A stretch of 49,869 bases of DNA from assembly GCF_900172335.1 (NCBI RefSeq), contig NZ_FWFX01000020.1, forward strand, positions 1 through 49,869. Direction: 5' to 3'. Below the pieces are notes generated by a model, which was not told the origin of the DNA, ran no database searches, and saw only the letters and a program-made list of their open reading frames with translations. Source of the stretch: Roseovarius albus. Its GTDB lineage: Bacteria > Pseudomonadota > Alphaproteobacteria > Rhodobacterales > Rhodobacteraceae. The position numbers and the translations under genes were made by a program. Position 1 is the first letter of the stretch. Each line of letters begins with the position of its first letter. Shown piece after piece: positions 8,409 to 15,498 of this stretch.

Positions 8409-10355
8409 ATGGGTACGAAGTTCATTGGCGTCCTGATTATTAGTGCTTGTATCATTGGTCTGGCCCCAATGGCCGTTCCGTATTTTGAACAGGAAGAAGA
8501 CGAGACACCCCCTGCAATCACGGCAGACGAGGCCACCGAGCGCCTGATCAAAGAGCAACAGGCCCGGCCTGACCGAGCCAGTGTCAAACCGGTGGCGGTG
8601 CAGCGCAAGCGGAACTATGAGGCGCCTGATCCGACCGATATCCTGCTGGCACCGGAAACCGGCCTAGGGCTGGGCTGGGGTTGGAATGCTTTTCATGGCG
8701 AGGCGATCCCGACCCACTGTGTGCAGTTCAAGCGGGACAAGCCGTTCAAGGGTCAGACCTCGTCATTGGGGTTCAGCGAGGTCAATGATCAATACGAGTT
8801 GCAGGCGGCCATGGACATGAGTGCCGAGGCCTCGGTCAAGTCGGTCGGCTATGACGTTGAAGGCGAAATGAAGTTTAGCACCGAAACCAGTATCAGCGGC
8901 TCTTCCCTGACCTATCTGATCGAAGCGGAGGTCCTGAATGCCCCTTGGGTGGCGCTGCCGCCCGGTGATGCAGGCGGGCACTCTGTTGAACTGACACCGA
9001 TGGCCGAACGTTTGGCACAGCGGGATCTGGAGCAGTTCAAAGATGTCTGCGGCACCGGGTATGTTTCCGCCACTTATGGCGGTGCTAAACTGTCGATCGT
9101 TGTTGAAATCAAGACCTCCAGTCAGGACACACGCTCGGCGATGTCGGCCTCGGTCAGTGGCGGCGGCTGGGGCACCAAGGTCAGCTCCGCTATGAGCGGT
9201 TCAAGCTCTTCGAGCAACGAACAGGCCTCGCGCGAGATCAGCTTTTTCCAATCCGGCGGTCAGCCTGAAAAACTGCCGACAACACCCAAAGATATCGTGG
9301 AAGCCGCTGAAACGCTTGCCGGGCAGGCTGACAAAGCGGAAAAGATATTCCGCATTGCCGTGACACCTTATGAAGTGCTGTCGAATTGGCCGCGAGAAGA
9401 AAGCCTTTCTGGATCAGAAGTGGAGTATGAAGAACTGGCCGCGCTTTGGGGCAGTTATCAGGCGCTGTATACCGATCTGCAAGACGCGCTGGAGTCGCCC
9501 GATGCCTTTGTCGTGCCCTATCGAAATTGTGCGGAAACCCCCTGCACCACCGCGTTTTTGCCAGCGACCAACGCCAAGGTCAGAGACGAACTGAAGGATT
9601 TGCAGGATGACGTACTGATTGGGCTGGACCGGCTGGAATTGGCAGCGCGCGCCTGTATCACCGCCGAAGAGATGTGTGAGACCAACGCGGCCTTGTACCG
9701 CTCGCCATATGCCTATCAAGTGGCAATGCCGGTGCGGACCTGCCTGTTGCTTGAGGATTTCAACCCGGACGATGCGAAGACCTATAAATCCGCAAAAGAC
9801 GAAGTGTATCTGACGGTCTATGGCGCGCCGATCCGAACCAAAGAAGAACCAGACGAGCAAGAGCATGGCGGTCCGCTGATCGAAGAGTTTTTCCCCGAGA
9901 TTGAGCTGGCCTGCAATGGCGCGGGTCTAAGCGGTACATCCGGGGTGTCCGGGGCGCTTCCGATTTTTGCATCAATGATGATCGAAGAGACGGCAAAAGG
10001 GCGCTGTGCCTTAAGTTCGCTGACGCCCGGCTGTCTAAGCAATGCCGATATCGCAGCTTGGGGGGAGCGCATCGGTCACCAATCGATCCTGCTGACCAGC
10101 GCCAAAGAGGTTGAAGCGGTGATTGCTGCCGCTGCCGAGCCACAACAAGCCCTCTCGTCCGATGCCGCAAACTGTGCCTTTTTGAAAGACGCAGACAGCT
10201 GGCTGATCGGAGATCCCGGGACTCAATTGAAAACCAGCCTCTGGGTGCCGCCGATCTGCATGGGAACGGTAAAGCAACTGATCAACGATGCGGCAGAGAC
10301 CGCAGCACCCGCAGCCGCGGTGATGGAGGAGAGCCTAAGCGCTATTGAGGGTTAA
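8409..10355 (+). CDS. Membrane-anchored protein with a MACPF/perforin-like signature
   Basis: A 648-residue protein I cannot name with certainty. Residues 5-23 form one hydrophobic segment (signal anchor or signal peptide), followed by an acidic linker, so the bulk is probably periplasmic or secreted. Residues 75-110 contain LGLGWGWNAFHGE and a cysteine. Residues 210-226 read FKDVCGTGYVSATYGG, close to the MACPF signature (YGTHF-x6-GG) but with C for Y, G for H and one residue fewer before GG. A Ser/Gly-rich amphipathic-like stretch (245-285) and FFQSGGQPE follow, as expected near the second membrane-inserting segment of a pore-former. The C-terminal half has many cysteines. GGAGGG lies 6 nt before the ATG. 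It converges on the L,D-transpeptidase gene with 3 bp between stops. Pore formation is inference. Confidence 0.5.
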   Translation: MGTKFIGVLIISACIIGLAPMAVPYFEQEEDETPPAITADEATERLIKEQQARPDRASVKPVAVQRKRNYEAPDPTDILLAPETGLGLGWGWNAFHGEAIPTHCVQFKRDKPFKGQTSSLGFSEVNDQYELQAAMDMSAEASVKSVGYDVEGEMKFSTETSISGSSLTYLIEAEVLNAPWVALPPGDAGGHSVELTPMAERLAQRDLEQFKDVCGTGYVSATYGGAKLSIVVEIKTSSQDTRSAMSASVSGGGWGTKVSSAMSGSSSSSNEQASREISFFQSGGQPEKLPTTPKDIVEAAETLAGQADKAEKIFRIAVTPYEVLSNWPREESLSGSEVEYEELAALWGSYQALYTDLQDALESPDAFVVPYRNCAETPCTTAFLPATNAKVRDELKDLQDDVLIGLDRLELAARACITAEEMCETNAALYRSPYAYQVAMPVRTCLLLEDFNPDDAKTYKSAKDEVYLTVYGAPIRTKEEPDEQEHGGPLIEEFFPEIELACNGAGLSGTSGVSGALPIFASMMIEETAKGRCALSSLTPGCLSNADIAAWGERIGHQSILLTSAKEVEAVIAAAAEPQQALSSDAANCAFLKDADSWLIGDPGTQLKTSLWVPPICMGTVKQLINDAAETAAPAAAVMEESLSAIEG

Positions 10356-10358
10356 ACT

Positions 10359-10859
10359 CTAAATAGCCTTCACAATCAGACGTGTTCCTGGCTCAATCTG
10401 ACGGGCAATCTGTTGCAAATGATCGGGTCGAAAGGCGACGCAACCGGCAGTGGGATATCCGGGCCTGCGCCATTGGTGCAGGAAGATGCACGAACCCATA
10501 TGCGGTTCAGCATTGGGCCAGTTCCAATCGGTGATCAAGACCAAATCATAGAGCGGATCGCCTCGGCACATAACCTCGTGCGAGTGAGCATAGGGTGTAC
10601 GGACCAGCAGATTGTAATCGGGTTCTTCTGGCGCATCCGACCACAGGTCGCCAGGACGGATCGGTTGAGCCCAAGGCGCGGGGCGTGCCATGCGATCAGG
10701 GCGGTAATACATACCGACGATATGATGGATGCCAACAGGCGTGCCGCCGTCGCCCTCGCGCTTGTTTTGTACGATTCCACCGCGCCCGATGGTGCAGGGG
10801 TAACGTCGTCCCCGAAAGCGTACACCTTGCGGGGTCAAAACCAGATCCTCAGGTGTCAT
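10359..10859 (-). CDS. L,D-transpeptidase (YkuD) family protein
   Basis: The 166-residue protein is essentially one YkuD domain. The catalytic signature is visible as HQW at 127-130 (His128) and YPTAGC ending at Cys140, matching HxxxxxxxxxxS/TxGC of this family. The N-terminal half has the typical GGDGGTPVGIHHI strand (residues 36-47). YkuD enzymes form 3-3 peptidoglycan cross-links or attach proteins to peptidoglycan, but no signal peptide is visible, so export or an alternative function is open. The gene starts 11 bp inside the end of benE and is probably co-transcribed with it. Confidence 0.85.
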   Translation of the reverse strand: MTPEDLVLTPQGVRFRGRRYPCTIGRGGIVQNKREGDGGTPVGIHHIVGMYYRPDRMARPAPWAQPIRPGDLWSDAPEEPDYNLLVRTPYAHSHEVMCRGDPLYDLVLITDWNWPNAEPHMGSCIFLHQWRRPGYPTAGCVAFRPDHLQQIARQIEPGTRLIVKAI

Positions 10860-12024
10860 TCAAAACGATCCCCTTGCGCAAGATCTGAACAATGCCCCCT
10901 GCCAGCAGACCCCAGACCGCCGCGCCAAGACCAAAGGCGGTCACGCCCGAGGCGGTGACAAGAAAGGTGATCGCCGCTGCATCACGATAATCGGCATCTT
11001 GGAGCGCAGCAAAGGTCGAATTCCCCAGCACGCCGACCAGCGCCAATCCCGCCACGCTGGCCACCAGCATAGGCGGCGCCAATCCGGCAAAGGCGGTGAT
11101 CACCCCTGCAAACAACCCAAAGAAGCAGTAGAAGATCCCAGCAAACACTGCCGACCAATAGCGTTGCGCCGGGTCCGGATGACAGTCCTCGTTCGAGCAC
11201 ATCGCAGCGGTGATCGCCGCCAGGCAGGTGGCAGGCGCCCCCCATAGGGCGGACACCACGCTGAACCCACCAACACCAGATAGCAAAGTGGTTGGCGGCG
11301 GAGTGTAGCCGTAGCTTTTAAGCACGGCCAACCCCGGCACATTCTGGGTGGCCATGGTGACGATGAACAGCGGGATCGCGATGCCAATTACAGCATCAAT
11401 TGAAAACGTCGGAGTGACAAACTCTCCCATCGTGATGACCGGCCCGGCAGAGAACTGAGAGAAATCCCCGATGACAAAAATGATAGCCGTGGCCATCAAC
11501 ACCGCGGCCGGAACCGCCAACAATCGATTGATCCGACCGCAGATAAGCCAGACCATAACCACTGGGCCGATGACTGCAGGGACCTCGGCCATGGCAGTGA
11601 CGGGCTGCAAGCAGAGCGGTAACAACACTCCGGCCAACATGGCCTGCGCCAAAGGCGCGGGGATCGAGGCAGCCAACCGGCCAAAAGGACGGTAGAGACC
11701 AGCGGTCAGCGTCAGTGCCCCCGCCACGATGAAGGCTCCAACCGCATCGGAGAACCCACCCGCTGTCACCGCCGTCACCGCCAAAAGCGCGGCGCCTGGT
11801 GTGGACCACGCCACGCTGGCCGGAATGCGGGTGTAGAGACACAAAACGACGGCGCAGAGCCCCATTGACAAGGCCGCCGCCATCAGCCCCGAGGCCGCCT
11901 GTGCTGGCGTGGCCCCCATACTGTGCAACCCCTGCAACACAATCGGGAACGAGCTAAAAAACCCGACGATGGCAACAACTGCACCGGTGGTTAAGGTCTG
12001 AAGTGATGGAAAACCTGCCCGCAT
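10849..12024 (-). CDS. Benzoate/H+ symporter BenE family transporter
   Basis: A 391-residue integral inner-membrane protein with about twelve hydrophobic segments, typical length for BenE. Characteristic stretches are SSFPIVLQGLHSMGATPAQAASGL near the N-terminus (seen in pieces), ARIPASVAWSTPGAALL-like sequence at 65-85 and GAPATCLAAITAAMCSNEDCHPDP in the middle. Family members import benzoate with protons, but many occur away from benzoate catabolism, as here, so the substrate is unproven. It precedes and slightly overlaps the L,D-transpeptidase gene. A 14-bp inverted repeat sits about 50 bp upstream. Confidence 0.88.
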   Translation of the reverse strand: MRAGFPSLQTLTTGAVVAIVGFFSSFPIVLQGLHSMGATPAQAASGLMAAALSMGLCAVVLCLYTRIPASVAWSTPGAALLAVTAVTAGGFSDAVGAFIVAGALTLTAGLYRPFGRLAASIPAPLAQAMLAGVLLPLCLQPVTAMAEVPAVIGPVVMVWLICGRINRLLAVPAAVLMATAIIFVIGDFSQFSAGPVITMGEFVTPTFSIDAVIGIAIPLFIVTMATQNVPGLAVLKSYGYTPPPTTLLSGVGGFSVVSALWGAPATCLAAITAAMCSNEDCHPDPAQRYWSAVFAGIFYCFFGLFAGVITAFAGLAPPMLVASVAGLALVGVLGNSTFAALQDADYRDAAAITFLVTASGVTAFGLGAAVWGLLAGGIVQILRKGIVLNDT

Positions 12025-12072
12025 TAAATTGTTCCTGCTCTCTATGGATGCAACCCTATGGTAAATAAGCGC

Positions 12073-12086
12073 AGGTACAAGTACCT
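12073..12086. promoter_or_regulatory. Operator-like inverted repeat upstream of benE
   Basis: AGGTAC-AA-GTACCT has perfect 6-bp arms around a 2-nt centre. It lies about 50 bp upstream of the benE start codon, a position suited to a dimeric repressor or activator. No regulator gene is adjacent, so assignment is open. Confidence 0.35.
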
Positions 12087-12231
12087 TTGCCGGTGATCTG
12101 CTTCACAGCTGAGCGCGTTACCAATTGATAGTTTAATCATTTGGCAACTTTTTGACCGGCTTTACCGATTTCGGAAGTCGTGATTGCGCAAGCCCCAGAT
12201 TCCAAAATCTATGTGCCTCGTGAGGCAGAAT

Positions 12232-12259
12232 TTGTTTTTTGAAATCTGTTTGCTACACT
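12232..12259 (+). promoter_or_regulatory. Candidate promoter of the HlyD-ABC operon
   Basis: TTGTTT (12232-12237) and TACACT (12254-12259) are spaced by 16 bp, about 80 bp upstream of the probable ATG at 12342. Both hexamers deviate from consensus. Confidence 0.3.
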
Positions 12260-12341
12260 TCTGGCAGAACGCGGGCGCCGTTTGGGATAACCGGAATCTG
12301 CGTATCGAGCGATGCCAATAAAGTGCAGAGGAGCACGGCCG

Positions 12342-13307
12342 ATGATGAACACAACTCTTTCATTTCCTCTGGTCATTTTTGCGATGATGCCACTTTCATT
12401 TCTTGACCAATGTTCTGGAACGGATTCGAGTGCCGCCTTAGGCGTTTTAGCCCGCGATCGCGTGGCTCTTACAGCAACAGCAAATGAAATCGTTGTTGAG
12501 TTACCTGTTGCGGAGGGAACCCCGGTGGTCACTGGTGATGTTTTGGTGCAGCTTGATACGACGTTGCAGATGGCCAAGCTCAATCTGGCAAAAGCGGAAC
12601 TGGAAAAAACGCAAGCAACGAAGCTCAAGTTAGAGGTCGGTGCCCGAAAAGAAGAGATCGCGATTGCAAAAGCAAAAGTCTCTGGTGCCGCAGCACGGTT
12701 GGCAGATGCTGAAGCGGTATATGCCCGCAATTCTCAGTTGGTCACCAATTCCGTTGTCACCGAAGCGCGCTTGGAACAAGACCTTGCGCTGAGGGATTCC
12801 GCCCGTGCCGAGCTTGCGAGCGCTGAAGAGTCCCTCAAAGAGCTCGAAAATGGTACTCGCCCCGAAGATCTGGCTGTGGCTCATGCCAATGTGCGGGCTG
12901 CCGAAGCAATGGTTCAAGCCGAGCAAAAGACATTGGAAAACTTGACTGTAACCGCCACCCGGAATGGTGTTTTAGACTCCCTGCCGTGGAATATCGGCGA
13001 ACGCGTCACCCAAGGCAGCCCGGTTGCAATCGTGGTGGCGGGAGAGACACCCTACGCACGCGTTTATGTACCAGAACCCCATCGGGTGAACATTTCGCCA
13101 GGTGATAGTTTACAGGTTAAAGTGGACGGATTGGATGAACCTTTGGAGGGGGTTGTCCGCTGGATTAGTGACGACCCCTCCTTTACCCCCTACTATGGAT
13201 TGAATCAGGATGACCGGACGCGGCTTGTGTATCTGGCCGAGATTGATTTGCCCAACGCCTCATCTGACCTGCCTGCGGGCGTTCCGGTCCAGGTCACTGT
13301 GCCATGA
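12342..13307 (+). CDS. HlyD/YbhG-type membrane fusion protein
   Basis: Periplasmic adaptor of an ABC exporter, 321 residues from the chosen start. AGGAG lies 8 nt before the ATG at 12342 (followed at once by a second ATG); an upstream frame from 12312 lacks this site. An N-terminal signal-like segment ends at a Cys after FLDQ, then CSGTDSSAALGVLARDRVAL. The position fits a lipoprotein Cys, but Asp-Gln at -2/-1 is a poor lipobox. A lipoyl-type half-domain is followed by an Ala/Glu-rich coiled-coil hairpin (about residues 80-200), then a beta-barrel ending in PAGVPVQVTVP. It overlaps the ATPase gene by 4 bp. The set resembles YbhG-YbhF-YbhSR or YhiI-RbbA-YhhJ. Confidence 0.87.
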   Translation: MMNTTLSFPLVIFAMMPLSFLDQCSGTDSSAALGVLARDRVALTATANEIVVELPVAEGTPVVTGDVLVQLDTTLQMAKLNLAKAELEKTQATKLKLEVGARKEEIAIAKAKVSGAAARLADAEAVYARNSQLVTNSVVTEARLEQDLALRDSARAELASAEESLKELENGTRPEDLAVAHANVRAAEAMVQAEQKTLENLTVTATRNGVLDSLPWNIGERVTQGSPVAIVVAGETPYARVYVPEPHRVNISPGDSLQVKVDGLDEPLEGVVRWISDDPSFTPYYGLNQDDRTRLVYLAEIDLPNASSDLPAGVPVQVTVP

Positions 13308-14230
13308 GCGATCTGGTGGTATCCACCAAGGGGCTGACACGTAAATTCGGCGAGAAGACTGCGGTCAACAACCTTGATCTGGAAATTCGCACTGGTCAGA
13401 TCTACGGTTTTCTGGGGCCGAATGGCTGCGGCAAAACCACTACGATGCGTATGTTGACCGGGCTGTTAACGCCGACAAGTGGGTCAATTTCCGTGCTTGG
13501 TCAGCCGATGCCGCAATCTGCCGAGCCATTGAAAAATGAAATTGGCTATATGACGCAAATCTTTTCCTATTACCGCGACATGACGGTTTTGGAAAACCTG
13601 CGCTTTGCTGCAGAAATTTATGGCATGCCAAAAAACAAGATTGCAGGTCGCATTGACGAGCTGCTGTCAACCTATGACCTGACCGAGAACATCAATCAAC
13701 TGAGCGGCAGTATGAGCGGCGGGCAACGGCAAAAGCTGGCGCTGGCAGCAACCGTCATTCATTCCCCCAAACTGCTTTTTCTGGACGAGCCGACATCGGC
13801 GGTTGATCCGGAAACCCGGCGTGGATTCTGGGAACAACTGTTTGACCTTGTCGATCAGGGGGCGACGATGATCGTGTCCACGCATTTCATGGACGAGGCG
13901 GAGCGCTGCCACCGCTTGGCGATCCTGGAGCATGGCACAAAGAAAGCGGACGGATCGCCACGCCAATTGATGGACGATCTGAACGCCACGGTGGTCGAGG
14001 TTGAAGGTGCAGGGCTACGGCGGGTCAAACACCAGTTGGACGGTCAAGATGACGTGTTGTCAACAGCTCAGGTTGGGGCGCGGCTGCGAGTTCTTGTCAA
14101 AAAGTCGGAATCCGATCCGGTGGCGATGCTGAAAGCGCTGCTGCAGGACTACCCTGACATATCGCTGACGGTGCAACGCCCCAATCTGGAAGATGTGTTC
14201 GTGAGCGCGACAAAGGGAGACCCGTCATGA
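13304..14230 (+). CDS. ABC transporter ATP-binding protein (ABC-2 exporter)
   Basis: A 308-residue cytosolic ATPase. Walker A is GPNGCGKTT (about residues 38-46), the ABC signature is MSGGQRQKLA, Walker B is LLFLDEPTSAVDP and the switch His is in VSTHFMDEA. This DrrA/CcmA-like type, with a C-terminal extension after the nucleotide-binding domain, pairs with ABC-2 permeases in drug, glycolipid or polysaccharide export. It overlaps the HlyD-like gene upstream and the permease gene downstream by 4 bp each, indicating translational coupling. The cargo is unknown. Confidence 0.95.
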   Translation: MSDLVVSTKGLTRKFGEKTAVNNLDLEIRTGQIYGFLGPNGCGKTTTMRMLTGLLTPTSGSISVLGQPMPQSAEPLKNEIGYMTQIFSYYRDMTVLENLRFAAEIYGMPKNKIAGRIDELLSTYDLTENINQLSGSMSGGQRQKLALAATVIHSPKLLFLDEPTSAVDPETRRGFWEQLFDLVDQGATMIVSTHFMDEAERCHRLAILEHGTKKADGSPRQLMDDLNATVVEVEGAGLRRVKHQLDGQDDVLSTAQVGARLRVLVKKSESDPVAMLKALLQDYPDISLTVQRPNLEDVFVSATKGDPS

Positions 14231-15372
14231 TCTCTCTGCGTCGCATCGTCGCTGTTTTGAAAAAAGAACTACTGCAACTTCGTCGTGATCGCATGACCTT
14301 TGGCATGGTGATCATGATCCCGCTAATTCAACTGCTTCTCTTTGGCTACGCGATCAACACCAACCTGCGCCATGTCCCGGTGGGATTGGTGGATCAGGCC
14401 AATAGCGAATTGTCCCGCACGCTGGCACAAATTGTTCAGGCCACCCAGGTGGTCACCATTACCGAGCGTTTCACAACGCCAGAAGAGGCCGAGCTTGCCA
14501 TCACAGAGGCGAGGATCCGCGCAGCCTTTATTATCCCCCCGGACGTCGCCAACCGGCTTGTCCGAAGCCCATCCGTTGGATTCGGATTGCCCGATACGAC
14601 GGATCAAACCAGCAGCCGCCCGGTTGCGCATTGGATTGTGGATGGGTCTGACACGATGGTTTCAAGCGCGATCAAATCGCTGCGGGCCATGCCGTTGACC
14701 GAATTGTTGAAACGGCCGCCGAACCGGCAGGTACCGACCTTTGAGGTCACCTTATATTTCAACCCTGAACAGCGATCAGCCGTGAACATCGTACCCGGGC
14801 TGGTCGGCGTCATTCTGACCATGACGATGATTTTGTTTACTTCGGCCGCGATTGTGAGAGAACGCGAACGGGGCAATATGGAAATGCTGATCAACACACC
14901 GATCAAGTCGGTCGAGTTGATGATCGGCAAGATCATCCCTTACATTTTTCTGGGGCTCATACAGGTCGCAATCATTCTGGGATTGGGGCACGTTCTGTTT
15001 GCGGTTCCGATCAACGGCAGCTTGGGAACGTTGCTGGTCGTCACGCTGCTGTTCATCATCGCCAGCCTGTCTTTGGGGTTGGTGATATCGACCCTTGCGC
15101 AAAATCAGCTGCAGGCGATGCAGATGACGATCTTTGTCCTGCTGCCATCGATCCTGATGTCTGGCTTCATGTTCCCATTTGATGGGATGCCCAAGCCGGT
15201 TCAGATGATCGCTCAAGTTTTGCCAGCCACACATTTCATGGACATGATCCGGGGGGTCGTTTTGCGCGATGCATCGCTTTACGCGCTGCGGGTGGATATC
15301 CTGTGGATGGTGGGTTTCGCAATCCTTGGATTGCTCGTTGCAACTCTGAGATTTAAAAAACGTCTTGGTTAG
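14227..15372 (+). CDS. ABC-2 type transporter permease
   Basis: A 381-residue inner-membrane protein with the YhhJ/YbhS plan: one N-terminal transmembrane segment (about 25-42), a large periplasmic domain, then about five segments in the C-terminal 200 residues. Family-like stretches are IVREREERGNMEMLINTP-type sequence (IVRERERGNMEML here) and LPSILMSGFMFPFDGMP. It is the third gene of the exporter operon. Only one permease is present, so it probably acts as a homodimer. No outer-membrane TolC-like gene lies nearby, so a TolC encoded elsewhere is presumably used. Confidence 0.92.
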   Translation: MISLRRIVAVLKKELLQLRRDRMTFGMVIMIPLIQLLLFGYAINTNLRHVPVGLVDQANSELSRTLAQIVQATQVVTITERFTTPEEAELAITEARIRAAFIIPPDVANRLVRSPSVGFGLPDTTDQTSSRPVAHWIVDGSDTMVSSAIKSLRAMPLTELLKRPPNRQVPTFEVTLYFNPEQRSAVNIVPGLVGVILTMTMILFTSAAIVRERERGNMEMLINTPIKSVELMIGKIIPYIFLGLIQVAIILGLGHVLFAVPINGSLGTLLVVTLLFIIASLSLGLVISTLAQNQLQAMQMTIFVLLPSILMSGFMFPFDGMPKPVQMIAQVLPATHFMDMIRGVVLRDASLYALRVDILWMVGFAILGLLVATLRFKKRLG

Positions 15373-15413
15373 ATTTGCGTGCAGGCCTTGCGTCGCTAAG
15401 GTCACGTGTTTGC

Positions 15414-15445
15414 ATCAAAAAGACCCAGGCAAATTACCTGGATCT
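15414..15445 (-). terminator. Rho-independent terminator of ileS
   Basis: Read on the minus strand, AGATCCAGG and CCTGGGTCT pair over 9 positions with one mismatch around a 7-nt loop, followed by TTTTTG. It lies about 54 bp after the ileS stop and may also slow transcription from the converging permease operon. Confidence 0.7.
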
Positions 15446-15498
15446 TGTATTTGTTGCGCTGAAGTTCCCCCAGAGCAATCTCCCTGCCCGGGTCTCTG

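Larger units (their letters stand above)
12025..12341. other. Divergent spacer between benE and the exporter operon
   Basis: Roughly 315 bp with no gene. It holds an inverted repeat at 12073-12086 on the benE side, a promoter-like pair at 12232-12259 on the exporter side and AGGAG at 12329-12333 before the HlyD-like gene. Confidence 0.6.
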
